Of a stretch of DNA of 64,000 bases, positions 17,618 to 26,632 are shown one piece after another. The notes below the pieces were generated by a model. The model made no database searches, was not told where the DNA came from, and saw nothing but the letters and a program-made list of their open reading frames with translations. Numbering within the stretch: position 1 is the stretch's first letter; each line of letters starts with the position of its first letter. The DNA comes from Adhaeribacter arboris. Its GTDB lineage: Bacteria > Bacteroidota > Bacteroidia > Cytophagales > Hymenobacteraceae. The DNA lies in contig NZ_PYFT01000002.1 in the NCBI RefSeq assembly GCF_003023845.1, forward strand, positions 1 to 64,000, in the 5' to 3' direction. The translations under genes and the position numbers were made by a program.

Positions 17618-20600
17618 ATGCGTCCGGAATTAAAATGGTTGCTGCTTTTACTGGGGCTAAACTTATGGGGACTATCCACTTGGGCGCAGTTGAGTAGTCT
17701 ACCTCCGCCCGAATTAATTACCGACCGGCAAGGCTTACCCCAAGGCTTTGTGCCCGGCATCGTGCAAGACCCGCAAGGATTTATCTGGATGGCTACCCGC
17801 GATGGCCTGTGTCGCTATGATGGCAACCGGTTTAAAGTTTTCCGCCCAAAGTTGGACACAAGACCTTCCTCCTGGTTTTCTGATTTAAGATTCTTGCAAC
17901 TGGATCCGCAAGGAAACATTTGGATTATTTCGGAGCAAGGTGGTATTGCCTTCTTTGATCCCCGCACCGAAGCCTTTACTGATTACTCTCCGCAAATTTT
18001 TGGTCAGCAACCCTTCGATGAATTAATAGTGCAACATGCGTACCCAGACCGGCAGAACCGGTTATGGCTGGCCTTTTACGGAAAGGGGTTAATTTGCTTT
18101 CATATCCGTACTAGGCAAGTGCAATGGTTTCGGCATCAACCGGAAAACCCAAACTCCCTGGCAAGCAACTGGGTACGCAATATACTGCAAGATACGCAGG
18201 GCACTATCTGGATAGCCACCAGTGCAGGGTTAGACCAATTTCAGGAGCAATCCGGGCGTTTTATTCATTATAAGCCGGAATCAGCTACGCCGCTAACGCT
18301 TCCGGAAACTGATCTTTATACCCTCTATCAGCGACCAACGGGCGAAATCCTGATCGGTTCGGCAAGTTTTATAACCAAATTTAATCCCAGTAGTGGCCAG
18401 GTACGGTCCTACCGCTTGCCTGCTGCTGGGGAGACTCAGTTTGGAATGCGCTTTGCGACCGATAGCAAAAGCGTAATATATTTTAGTCAGCATGACCGGT
18501 TATTTCGCTTTACCGACGATGCTGGTCCCCAGTTATTGACCCGATTGACCTTACAAACTGGGAATTGCGCGAGCCTGTTGATTGACCGTTCCGATGTTTT
18601 ATGGCTAGGTACTGATGGATCGGGCGTACGAAAGTATGACCTGCGGGCAGATGGCTTCCAAACAGCCCGCTACCAGGTTAATTTTCAGACGGATTTATTG
18701 ACCCAGTGGTTGGGCGTTCCCAGCTCGCTGGTAGTACCGAACGTGCAACATAATAATCCCTATCAATTCCGGTACACCTATGATAAGATGGGATCTCTCT
18801 GGATAAACGTTGGCAGTTCTGATTTCTATCATATTAATCTAAACACCCGACAAACCGAAAAAATAAATTTTCCAGTTTCCTTTAAGGAAGCCATCAGTCC
18901 AATGGCCACCGATGGCAAAGGGGAGGTCTGGTTGCTACATGAGTACCAACTCTGGAACTATGATCCTGGACAGCAGCAGTGGGTTCTCTCACCCTATCGT
19001 CTAGATAAGAAGAGCACCTACGAGATTCTCCAGATGGTGGTGGATGAACAGGCCTTCTGGTTAGCCAGCAGATCCCGCGGGTTATTCCGGCTCGATCGCC
19101 AAACGGGACAATTGCATCAGTATGCCTACGAGCCGGATAACCTCACCAGCTTGAGTAATAATGCTTTGTTTTGTTTATCCCAAGATCCTACCGATGCTAA
19201 TCGCTTATGGATCGGCACCTTTGGCAGTGGCTTATGTGCTTTTGATAAACGCTCTGGTCAGTGCCGACGGATTACCGAGCAGGATGGCTTACCCAATAAC
19301 GTCATTTATTCGGCTTTGCCCGATGAGCAGGGATATCTATGGCTGGGAACCAATAAAGGGCTTTGCCGCCTGAACCGGAAAACTTTTCAAATGCAGGTCT
19401 ATACCACCGAAGATGGACTACTGACCAATGAATTTAACCGGTTTCACTACCTGCAGTTGCCTGCTACCGGCCAGATTATCATGGCCGGAGTAGAAGGATT
19501 CACGGTTTTCCAACCCTCCCAGTTGCAAGATGATAGCTTTAAACCCAAAGTAGAGCTAACCGAATTACAAATAAACAACCGGGTGGTGGAACCAAGAAAA
19601 GATTCCCTCCTGAATCGTCCTATTCATGCGTTGAAGGAGCTTATCTTACCCTATAATCAGAATTTTATCACGGCTAGTTTTGCGGCTTTGCAATATAACC
19701 GTCCCGGTAAAAACCAATATCGTTACCAACTAATAGGAATTGATAATGGGTGGGTGAAAAGCCGTGAGCCACAGGCCGTTTATACCGCTTTGCCACCGGG
19801 TGAATATTCATTACGGGTAAATGCTTCCAACACTTCCGGACATTGGAGCCCCTACGTACGCCAACTGGCTGTTATCATCAACCCGCCCTGGTGGCGCACC
19901 TGGTGGGCCTATCTCTTATACGGATTTTTGGTTAGTGGCATGATCTGGTACGGCTTTCGATTGTACATTAACCGCTTGCGCTTGCAGCAGGCCATTACCT
20001 TGCGGCAACAGGAAGCCCGGCAATTACGCGCCCTGGATGAGCTGAAGTCCCGCTTTTTCACCAATATCACCCACGATTTCCGGACCCCTTTAACGCTGAT
20101 TCTCTCGCCCATACCGGGCTTATTGCAGTACCTGGCCGGAACGCCGTACCAAAAAACACTGGCAACGATGGAGCGGAATGCCGGGCAGTTACTGGGGTTA
20201 ATCAACCAGGTGCTGGACTTTTCTAAACTGGATGCCCAAATGCTCACGGTGCAGGAGTCACGGGGTAACCTGACCGAATTTGTAGCGCAAACGGTGCAGA
20301 TATTCCAAGAAGAAGCCAACGCTAAATCTATTGGATTAATCTACCAAAGCGAGGCCACGGGAGATTACTGGTTTGATGCCGGCAAATTAGAGCGCATTCT
20401 CTCCAATTTAGTGGCCAATGCTTTAAAGTTTACTCCCACTGATGGACAAATAACGGTTTCCCTCCAAGTGACCGATAGGGTACTTTTAACGGTGGCGGAT
20501 ACGGGTAGGGGGATACCAGCAGAAAAGCTCCCGTCTATATTTGAGCGGTTTTTCCAGGTAAACGGCGATCAAGCGGATAATTCCTCTAAAGGCACGGGAA

Positions 20601-21550
20601 TTGGACTATCCTTAGTGAAAGAACTAGTGGAGCTCCAGCGCGGGCAGATTACCGTGGAAAGTGAGCCCGGAAAAGGAACGGAGTTCCGGGTTTGGCTGCC
20701 GCTCCAACCGGCAGCGGAATCAGTACCCGAAAAGGAGGGCGTACTCTTGCCCTCCGACAATGGGCTTACCGCTGTCGTCCAAGCTAGTAACGAGGAACCG
20801 CCGCTCATTTTACTGGTAGAAGACAATCCGGAGCTAGCCGATTTTATCCAAGACAGCCTGCCCCAACAGTACCGCATTAGTCGGACTACGAACGGAGCGG
20901 AAGGACTCGAGCAAGCCTTCGCCGAGTTACCCGATGTGGTAATCAGTGACGTGATGATGCCGGTGATGGATGGCTATACTTTCTGTCACCAACTCAAGAC
21001 CGATGAACGCACCAGTCATATTCCGGTTATTCTGCTGACGGCGAAAGCGGCTTTAGACAGCCGCCTGGAAGGACTAACCCATGGGGCCGACGATTACCTG
21101 ACCAAGCCCTTCCACGTGCCGGAGCTAAACTTACGCATTCATAACCTGCTCGAACGGCAGCGCCGCTACCGGCAATACCTGCAGCAAGAATTAATTCTTC
21201 CCACCAATACATCAGATAGCTCCCCTGCTCCTCTGGATCCTTTTCTGGCGAAACTCTACCGGGTAATAGAAGCCAGGCTGGACGATACTTCTTTGGGGGT
21301 AGAACAATTGGCCGAGCAACTCCACCTGAGTCGGTCACACCTACACCGCAAGCTCAAAGTGCTGGTGGGATTGCCCCCGGGGGATGTTATCCGCAACTAC
21401 CGCCTTCAGCGGGCTACCCATTATTTGCGGGAAGGACTGAACAGTTCCGAAACGGCTTATCGGGTAGGATTCGACAGCCCACCTTATTTTGCTAAATGCT
21501 TCCGGGAAGTTTACCAAATGAGCCCCGGTGAATTTGCCCGCCGAAGCTAA
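17618..21550 (+). CDS. hybrid two-component system sensor/regulator (HTCC), copy 1
   Basis: 1310 residues: signal peptide (to about 24), two-component propeller repeats in the periplasm (about 30-640; repeated 'GLPxGF', 'WIATxxGLxxF', 'LWIGTFGSGLCAFD'), Y_Y_Y domain (about 680-750), one membrane span (WWAYLLYGFLVSGMIWYGF), HisKA with FFTNITHDFRTPLTLILSP (phospho-His), HATPase (ILSNLVANALKFTP; DTGRGIP), receiver (ILLVEDN, with phospho-Asp in VISDVMMPVMDG, and Lys in LTKPF) and a C-terminal AraC HTH pair. All parts are complete. HTCCs sense an extracytoplasmic ligand and switch nearby genes. The T9SS gene starts 186 bp downstream behind a shared operator-like element. It is a close paralogue of the gene at 44008-47940. 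Confidence 0.93.
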   Translation: MRPELKWLLLLLGLNLWGLSTWAQLSSLPPPELITDRQGLPQGFVPGIVQDPQGFIWMATRDGLCRYDGNRFKVFRPKLDTRPSSWFSDLRFLQLDPQGNIWIISEQGGIAFFDPRTEAFTDYSPQIFGQQPFDELIVQHAYPDRQNRLWLAFYGKGLICFHIRTRQVQWFRHQPENPNSLASNWVRNILQDTQGTIWIATSAGLDQFQEQSGRFIHYKPESATPLTLPETDLYTLYQRPTGEILIGSASFITKFNPSSGQVRSYRLPAAGETQFGMRFATDSKSVIYFSQHDRLFRFTDDAGPQLLTRLTLQTGNCASLLIDRSDVLWLGTDGSGVRKYDLRADGFQTARYQVNFQTDLLTQWLGVPSSLVVPNVQHNNPYQFRYTYDKMGSLWINVGSSDFYHINLNTRQTEKINFPVSFKEAISPMATDGKGEVWLLHEYQLWNYDPGQQQWVLSPYRLDKKSTYEILQMVVDEQAFWLASRSRGLFRLDRQTGQLHQYAYEPDNLTSLSNNALFCLSQDPTDANRLWIGTFGSGLCAFDKRSGQCRRITEQDGLPNNVIYSALPDEQGYLWLGTNKGLCRLNRKTFQMQVYTTEDGLLTNEFNRFHYLQLPATGQIIMAGVEGFTVFQPSQLQDDSFKPKVELTELQINNRVVEPRKDSLLNRPIHALKELILPYNQNFITASFAALQYNRPGKNQYRYQLIGIDNGWVKSREPQAVYTALPPGEYSLRVNASNTSGHWSPYVRQLAVIINPPWWRTWWAYLLYGFLVSGMIWYGFRLYINRLRLQQAITLRQQEARQLRALDELKSRFFTNITHDFRTPLTLILSPIPGLLQYLAGTPYQKTLATMERNAGQLLGLINQVLDFSKLDAQMLTVQESRGNLTEFVAQTVQIFQEEANAKSIGLIYQSEATGDYWFDAGKLERILSNLVANALKFTPTDGQITVSLQVTDRVLLTVADTGRGIPAEKLPSIFERFFQVNGDQADNSSKGTGIGLSLVKELVELQRGQITVESEPGKGTEFRVWLPLQPAAESVPEKEGVLLPSDNGLTAVVQASNEEPPLILLVEDNPELADFIQDSLPQQYRISRTTNGAEGLEQAFAELPDVVISDVMMPVMDGYTFCHQLKTDERTSHIPVILLTAKAALDSRLEGLTHGADDYLTKPFHVPELNLRIHNLLERQRRYRQYLQQELILPTNTSDSSPAPLDPFLAKLYRVIEARLDDTSLGVEQLAEQLHLSRSHLHRKLKVLVGLPPGDVIRNYRLQRATHYLREGLNSSETAYRVGFDSPPYFAKCFREVYQMSPGEFARRS

Positions 21551-21586
21551 AAATCCACTCAAAAAAGCACTAAAATCTACTCCGTG

Positions 21587-21650
21587 CAACCTCCGTTACC
21601 ACATTGGTGACGTGGGTTACTGCCTTTTTATGCCCCAGCTGCAACCTTTG
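21587..21650 (+). promoter_or_regulatory. shared promoter/operator element, copy A
   Basis: Holds ACATTGGTGACGTGGGTTAC (21601-21620), then CCTTTTT, then GCAACCTTTG (21641-21650) at the position of a -7 box. The same order and spacing occur on the minus strand before both other T9SS genes (38235-38299, 43910-43975). It is the likely target of the HTCC AraC domains (inference). Confidence 0.65.
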
Positions 21651-21736
21651 TAGCGTTCCTTTTTTCATCTTTAAAACCAATTTGTATGTGCCTTTTTTTA
21701 CAACCGAATGCTTCCTGTGTAATAAAAGCGACAGGA

Positions 21737-24385
21737 ATGAAGCCTCAATCTTTCCGACAACCAATGCTTCCCTCCGGCCCTACTTGGCCGCGCCTGGCTC
21801 AGCCCAGGCTATTGTTGCTGCTCTTATTCCTCTGCCTACCGCTCACCAGTCTATGGGCCCAGCCCGCGATTGCCTGGGATAAAACCTTCGGCGGCAGTAG
21901 TAGTGATAATCTTCGATCCCTGCAGCATACCCGTGATGGGGGATATATTCTGGGTGGCAGGTCCAGGTCCGAAATGGGTGGCGATAAAACCGAAGCGGGC
22001 ATAGGCGACATGGATTACTGGGTGGTGAAGTTAAAGGCCGATGGCACTAAAGAATGGGATAAAACCATTGGCAGCAGTGGATTTGATGATCTTCGATCCC
22101 TGCAGCAGACGAGTGACGGCGGCTATATTCTGGGCGGTATTTCCTTTTCCGGGCCTAGCGGCGATAAAACCGAAGTTTCGAAAGGTAACTATGATTACTG
22201 GGTGGTGAAGCTAAAGGCCGATGGCACCATTGCCTGGGATAAAACCATTGGCGGCAGTGGATTTGATGATTTTCGATCCCTGCAACAGACGAGTGACGGC
22301 GGCTATATTCTGGGCGGCAGTTCCGATTCCGAGCCTAGCGGCGATAAAACCCAAGCTTCGAAAGGCTCCGCAGATTACTGGGTGGTGAAGTTAAAGGCCG
22401 ATGGCACTAAAGAATGGGATAAAACCATTGGCAGCAGTGGATTTGATGATTTTCGATCCCTGCAGCAGACGAGTGACGGCGGCTATATTCTGGGCGGTAT
22501 TTCCTTTTCCAGGCCTAGCGGCGATAAAACCGAAGTTTCGAAAGGTAACTATGATTACTGGGTGGTGAAGCTAAAGGCCGATGGCACCATTGCCTGGGAT
22601 AAAACCATCGGCGGCAGTGGATTTGATGGATTAGAATCTCTACAACAGACGAGTGATGGCGGCTATATTCTGGGCGGCAGGTCCTCTTCCGAGGCTAGTG
22701 GCGATAAAACCGAAGTTTCGAAAGGTAACTATGATTACTGGGTGGTGAAGCTAAAAGCCGATGGCACTAAAGAATGGGATAAAACCATTGGCAGCAGTGG
22801 ATTTGATGATTTTCGATCCCTGCAACAGACGAGTGACGGCGGCTATATTCTGGGCGGCAGTTCCGATTCCGAGCCTAGCGGCGATAAAACCCAAGCTTCG
22901 AAAGGTAACTATGATTACTGGGTAGTGAAGCTAAAAGCCGATGGCACCAAAGAATGGGATAAAACCATCGGCGGCAGTGATGAAGATATTTTATTTGACC
23001 TGCAGCAGACGAGTGACGGCGGCTATATTCTGGGCGGCAGTTCCTCTTCCGAGGCTAGTGGCGATAAAACCCAAGCTTCGAAAGGCAGCGAGGATTACTG
23101 GGTAGTAAAGCTGACGAGCAAAACTCCGGCCCTTACCAGCATCAGTGCGGTTTCTACCATTGGCGGCCAAGTCACGCTCACCGGCCAGAATCTGAGCGCT
23201 GTTACTGCTGTAAAGGTAGGTAACAGCACTTACTCCAATTTAGAAATTAATAGCGCCGGTACCCAAATCCGCTTTAACTTACCCACCGGCTGTGGCCAAA
23301 ACCTGAAAGTAGTGGCCCTGGCCGGCACCGTGGAAAGCAACGCGCTTTCTTTCTCGTACACCAACCAAACCCCAGAACTAAGTGCCATCATCGTCTCCGC
23401 CAATCCACTGGCCACCAACTCAACCCTCACGGCCAACACCACGGTAAAAGACGAGAATCTAAGCTCGGCCGTTTGGAACTGGGGCGATGGAAGTACTTCT
23501 CCGGCTACTCTTAAAAGTAGCACCATCAGCGGCAGCCATAAATATACCAAAGCCGGCACCTATTCGCCTGTTCTTACCGTCACCGATGCCTGTGGTCAAA
23601 TTACTTCGGCTACGTACGAGTACGTAGTGGTTTACGAGTCGGGGGCAATCACCGGTGCCGGGGGCTTTACCTCACCCAAACAGGCTTATAAAGCGGATAC
23701 TAAGCTCACCGGAGCCGCCGTATTTGGCTTGTTTGCCCGCTTTAAGAAAGGCACTAGTACGCCGGAAGGCAGTACCTTGTTTGCCTTTAAAGCCGGTAAA
23801 GTAAAACTAGCTTTTTGCAGTACTGTTTACGAAACCCTCACCATTTCGGGTACCAAAGCGCGCTACACGGGTAAAGGTAAAATCAATGGCCAAGGCAATT
23901 ACGGCTTCTTAGTTTCATTGATTGATGGCCGTCCGGATAAGTTCCGCATCAAAATCTGGAATAAAGACAAAAAGAACCAGGTAGTCTACGATAACAACCT
24001 GAGCAACACGGCGGATGCGGCGGACCCAGTTACAACCATTGTAGGCTTTATTATGATTCAAACCAGCAAAGCTGCCGTGGCCCGGATGAGCTTGCCCGGC
24101 GTAGAAGTAACCCCAGAAGAGAAAACCGCACCTACTTTCCGCAACTACCCCAATCCGTTCTCGGAGAAGACTACCCTGGAGTTTACGTTTGATGAAGATG
24201 AGGAATATACTTTAGCAATCTATGATCTAGCGGGCAAGTTGGTAAGCCAACTGCCAAATGGCAAGGCTGAGGCGGGTAAGTTAAACCAGGTAGAATGGCC
24301 AGCCGCTCAGCACCCCACCGGCGTGTACCTGGCCCGGCTGAGTACGGGTAAAGCGGTGCAACATCTGAAGTTAGTGATTCAGTAA
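21737..24385 (+). CDS. T9SS-secreted surface protein with seven 60-residue repeats
   Basis: 882 residues from ATG 21737 (MKPQSFRQPM, signal peptide ending SLWAQ). An earlier in-frame ATG at 21686 gives an unlikely leader. Seven tandem repeats (about 47-458), each with 'WDKTIGGSGFDD', 'SLQQTSDGGYILGG' and 'DYWVVKLKADGT', are probably blades of a propeller. Then come an IPT/TIG-like domain (about 465-545), a PKD domain (WNWGDGST; GSHKYTKAGTYSPVLTVTDA), a conserved unnamed module (TGAGGFTSPKQAYKADTKL) shared with the two other T9SS proteins here, and a T9SS type A C-terminal signal (NYPNPFSEKTTLEF; PTGVYLARL). It would be displayed at or released from the outer membrane, controlled by the adjacent HTCC. 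Confidence 0.85.
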   Translation: MKPQSFRQPMLPSGPTWPRLAQPRLLLLLLFLCLPLTSLWAQPAIAWDKTFGGSSSDNLRSLQHTRDGGYILGGRSRSEMGGDKTEAGIGDMDYWVVKLKADGTKEWDKTIGSSGFDDLRSLQQTSDGGYILGGISFSGPSGDKTEVSKGNYDYWVVKLKADGTIAWDKTIGGSGFDDFRSLQQTSDGGYILGGSSDSEPSGDKTQASKGSADYWVVKLKADGTKEWDKTIGSSGFDDFRSLQQTSDGGYILGGISFSRPSGDKTEVSKGNYDYWVVKLKADGTIAWDKTIGGSGFDGLESLQQTSDGGYILGGRSSSEASGDKTEVSKGNYDYWVVKLKADGTKEWDKTIGSSGFDDFRSLQQTSDGGYILGGSSDSEPSGDKTQASKGNYDYWVVKLKADGTKEWDKTIGGSDEDILFDLQQTSDGGYILGGSSSSEASGDKTQASKGSEDYWVVKLTSKTPALTSISAVSTIGGQVTLTGQNLSAVTAVKVGNSTYSNLEINSAGTQIRFNLPTGCGQNLKVVALAGTVESNALSFSYTNQTPELSAIIVSANPLATNSTLTANTTVKDENLSSAVWNWGDGSTSPATLKSSTISGSHKYTKAGTYSPVLTVTDACGQITSATYEYVVVYESGAITGAGGFTSPKQAYKADTKLTGAAVFGLFARFKKGTSTPEGSTLFAFKAGKVKLAFCSTVYETLTISGTKARYTGKGKINGQGNYGFLVSLIDGRPDKFRIKIWNKDKKNQVVYDNNLSNTADAADPVTTIVGFIMIQTSKAAVARMSLPGVEVTPEEKTAPTFRNYPNPFSEKTTLEFTFDEDEEYTLAIYDLAGKLVSQLPNGKAEAGKLNQVEWPAAQHPTGVYLARLSTGKAVQHLKLVIQ
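21875..23112 (+). repeat. seven tandem 180-bp coding repeats
   Basis: Units of exactly 180 bp, several nearly identical at the DNA level (compare 22081-22260 with 22441-22620). Units with 'GSSGFDD' and 'GGSGFDD' starts largely alternate, which suggests 360-bp double units arose by recombination. Copy number may vary between strains. Confidence 0.85.
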
Positions 24386-24392
24386 AGAATAC

Positions 24393-24432
24393 CAGGCCGT
24401 AGGCAAAACCGCGCTACGGCCCGCTTTATTTT
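24393..24432 (+). terminator. terminator after the T9SS repeat gene
   Basis: The stem GGCCGTAG ... CTACGGCC is followed by a T-rich run, directly after the stop at 24385. Confidence 0.75.
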
Positions 24433-24466
24433 TTCAGTTGCTATTTACCTCTCATAAACAGAATGG

Positions 24467-24495
24467 AAGGATGCTGTTCGGTACAGTATCCTTCT
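24467..24495 (+). promoter_or_regulatory. hairpin just upstream of the DUF418 gene
   Basis: AAGGATGCTGT, loop TCGGT, ACAGTATCCTT forms a strong stem with no T-run, 20 bases before the start codon. It is absent from the second DUF418 copy. It could affect translation or mRNA stability, but there is no direct evidence. Confidence 0.4.
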
Positions 24496-24513
24496 TCATA
24501 AATACTAAAAAGC

Positions 24514-25770
24514 ATGACACCCTCTATTTTGCAGACGACATCCCGTATCCAAGTACTGGATTTTATCCGCGGCTTTGCTCTCTTGGGAATTCTGGCCATC
24601 AATATTCAAACCTACTCCTTGTTTGCCTTTCTGCGGCCCGAACAGGTGTATGCATTTGGCTTAGACCAACCCGAAACCTATGCCCCCACCCAGTTTTTCA
24701 TTCACCTTTTTTTTAAAGGGCAATTCTATACCCTCTACAGTTTCTTGTTTGGCCTGGGGTTTTACCTGATGGGGCAAAAGAATCAGCAGGCGGGCCGGGA
24801 TGCCAACCGCTTATTTAAACGCCGCTTGTGGGGGCTGCTCTTACTGGGAGTGATACACGCTTTTATCTTTTGGTTTGGCGATATTCTGCATAAGTACGCT
24901 TTGCTGGGTTTTACCCTAATCTACTTTAACCAGAAATCGGTATTTACCCTTCTAAAATGGGTGATGGGACTAGCCCTTTTGGTTATTCTTTGCCAAACGG
25001 TAAATACATTGTTTTTTCCTGCTACTCCCCAGCAACTAGCCCGAAATCAACAAGAATTTGACGCCGTGATTAGCCAGGTAATTACAACTTGGCAACATGG
25101 TTCTCTGTTGCAAGTAATGAGCCTGCAAAAGTTAGGCGTACTGATGCTGCATTTAAAAGCCGTCCAGCAGGGCCTGGCCTCTTATGCCCACTACCTGATC
25201 ATGTTCTTGCTTGGGCTCATGGCGGGTAAACTACACCTGTTTCAGCACCTGGCTCGCTTTAAGCTTTCTTTACTGCGAATAGCTTTACTAGTGTTTCCTT
25301 TGGCCGTAGTGCTTAAAGCTCTTTCCGGCTTGCCTCTCTTCGGGATCCATTTACTCCCGTCCCACCAGCTCGCTGCTGAAAAGCTACTTTTCTCCCTGGC
25401 CGAATTTATTGGTACGCCTTTGCTGACCCTCGTCCTTTTAATGGAACTCACGCTTTGCTGGCCGCACCTACCTGCCCGGTTCGTGGGCTGGATAGCGAAT
25501 ACGGGGCGGATGGGACTGACCAATTACCTGCTGCAAACCCTGCTTTGTATGGTTCTTTTTTACGGGTACGCGGGGGGGCTTGCCGGGAAGGTAACGTTAC
25601 TTGAAACTTTAGGCATTGTGCTGCTGCTTTATGGGTTTCAGGTGGGGTATAGTAACGTGTGGTTGCGATACCATTCCATGGGACCAATGGAAAAGCTTTG
25701 GCGGCGCTGGACCTACGGTCAGCTACAAGCGACCAAAATCAAACGGGTTAAAGCTCCGGCGGCTAGATAG
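24514..25770 (+). CDS. DUF418 (YeiB-like) membrane protein, copy 1
   Basis: 418 residues with the N-terminal signature RIQVLDFIRGFALLGILAIN, a YSFLFGLGFYLM segment, about nine to ten hydrophobic spans, and a C-terminal DUF418 domain (ANTGRMGLTNYLLQTLLCMV). Basic tail LWRRWTYG. The role of this family is not firmly known; it has been linked to transport or acyl transfer. A near-copy lies inverted at 33547-34803. Each copy is followed by a 15-bp direct repeat pair and a cupin gene. A terminator separates it from the T9SS gene upstream. Confidence 0.85.
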   Translation: MTPSILQTTSRIQVLDFIRGFALLGILAINIQTYSLFAFLRPEQVYAFGLDQPETYAPTQFFIHLFFKGQFYTLYSFLFGLGFYLMGQKNQQAGRDANRLFKRRLWGLLLLGVIHAFIFWFGDILHKYALLGFTLIYFNQKSVFTLLKWVMGLALLVILCQTVNTLFFPATPQQLARNQQEFDAVISQVITTWQHGSLLQVMSLQKLGVLMLHLKAVQQGLASYAHYLIMFLLGLMAGKLHLFQHLARFKLSLLRIALLVFPLAVVLKALSGLPLFGIHLLPSHQLAAEKLLFSLAEFIGTPLLTLVLLMELTLCWPHLPARFVGWIANTGRMGLTNYLLQTLLCMVLFYGYAGGLAGKVTLLETLGIVLLLYGFQVGYSNVWLRYHSMGPMEKLWRRWTYGQLQATKIKRVKAPAAR

Positions 25771-25800
25771 TAGCATTCCGCAACACTTTTCAGTAATTTT

Positions 25801-25830
25801 ATTTTCCTATAATAAATTTTCCTATAATAA
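25801..25830 (+). repeat. tandem 15-bp repeat before the cupin gene
   Basis: ATTTTCCTATAATAA occurs twice back to back, ending one base before the cupin start codon. The same pair lies before the cupin copy on the other strand (around 33487-33516). It probably overlaps the cupin ribosome-binding region or promoter. Confidence 0.6.
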
Positions 25831-25831
25831 G

Positions 25832-26029
25832 ATGAGACGAATCATTGTCAACCCCTGCCTGAAAGAATCCATCATTTTTGTGCAAACCGCCGCGGAAACC
25901 AATGGGGCGGTTACGGAACTCATTATTACTTTACAACCGGGTGGCGGCAATCCTTTACATTATCATACCTCCTATACCGAGACCTTTACGGCTTTAGAAG
26001 GAGAGTTAGGGTTAGAGTTCAAAAACTAG
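25832..26029 (+). pseudogene. truncated cupin-domain protein, copy 1
   Basis: From ATG 25832 it matches the 180-residue cupin at 32943-33485 for 65 residues (MRRIIVNPCLKESIIFVQTA ... ALEGELGLEFKN, including the HYHTS metal-binding histidines), then stops. Directly after, codons for ARAKKKSIEQQ resemble the last residues of the full copy (WAKKKGVEQQLL). The middle of about 95 codons, with the second cupin motif, is therefore deleted. The fragment is unlikely to fold as a complete cupin. Confidence 0.8.
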
Positions 26030-26139
26030 TGGCGGCCCGGGCTAAAAAGAAAAGCATAGAACAACAATTTAATTACCCAATATTGCTCCTAATACATAAA
26101 GCTTCTTTTAACCCGGTAGTTAAATCAAAGTCAGATTTC

Positions 26140-26607
26140 ATGATAGATAATAATCAACCCATACTAGTAAACGCCGGAGAAGGGAAGGAAATAAGAGTAG
26201 GTCGTTCTAAACTCTTTCTTAAGTTATTTAGTCAGGATACGGCTAATAAATTCTCTATAACCGAGTATGAATTACCCTCTGGCTTTCCGGGTCCGCCAGC
26301 GCATAAGCACCGAGTATTTGAACATGCCTGGTACGTATTAGAAGGAGAGTTAACCGTTCAGGTAGGGGATAAATTATTGGTTTTAACCACCGGCAGCTTT
26401 ATTTTTATTCCTAAGAGACTCGTGCATGCTTTTGCCAATTCCAGTGAGGCACTGGTAAAAATATTGGTGATTGATACGCCAGGAGGCTTTGAAAACTATT
26501 ACGATGATTTGCAAGCCGCTTTTGGGCAGGGACAAGCCATGGATCACGAAAAGATGAGAAAAATTCAGCTTCAGTATGATACCTATCCGCCGGATTATGT
26601 ATTTTAA
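26140..26607 (+). CDS. cupin-domain protein
   Basis: 155 residues from ATG 26140 (MIDNNQPILVNAGEGKEIRV). A longer frame running back to 26029 includes the decayed cupin tail and is not credible. Single cupin barrel: motif 1 GPPAHKHRVFEHAWYVLEGE with His and Glu metal ligands, motif 2 GSFIFIPKRLVHAFAN. It belongs to the small stand-alone metal-binding cupins, with function unknown (binding, isomerase or dioxygenase-like). It is followed by a membrane protein 25 bases on, so a shared transcript is likely. Confidence 0.8.
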   Translation: MIDNNQPILVNAGEGKEIRVGRSKLFLKLFSQDTANKFSITEYELPSGFPGPPAHKHRVFEHAWYVLEGELTVQVGDKLLVLTTGSFIFIPKRLVHAFANSSEALVKILVIDTPGGFENYYDDLQAAFGQGQAMDHEKMRKIQLQYDTYPPDYVF

Positions 26608-26632
26608 AGAAAGAATGATTAATGAAGCTGTT

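Noticed and set aside
20569-20877. Long frames opposite the HTCC genes and T9SS genes (also 34-38 kb, 41-47 kb)
   Set aside because: They are antisense to conserved coding regions, with poor composition and no start context.
21875-23112. Regular repeats that might be taken for a CRISPR array
   Set aside because: Units are 180 bp, without unique spacers, and lie in frame inside a surface-protein gene.
26029-26140. Earlier start for the cupin at 26140
   Set aside because: The added residues are the decayed tail of the neighbouring cupin copy, with no signal peptide.
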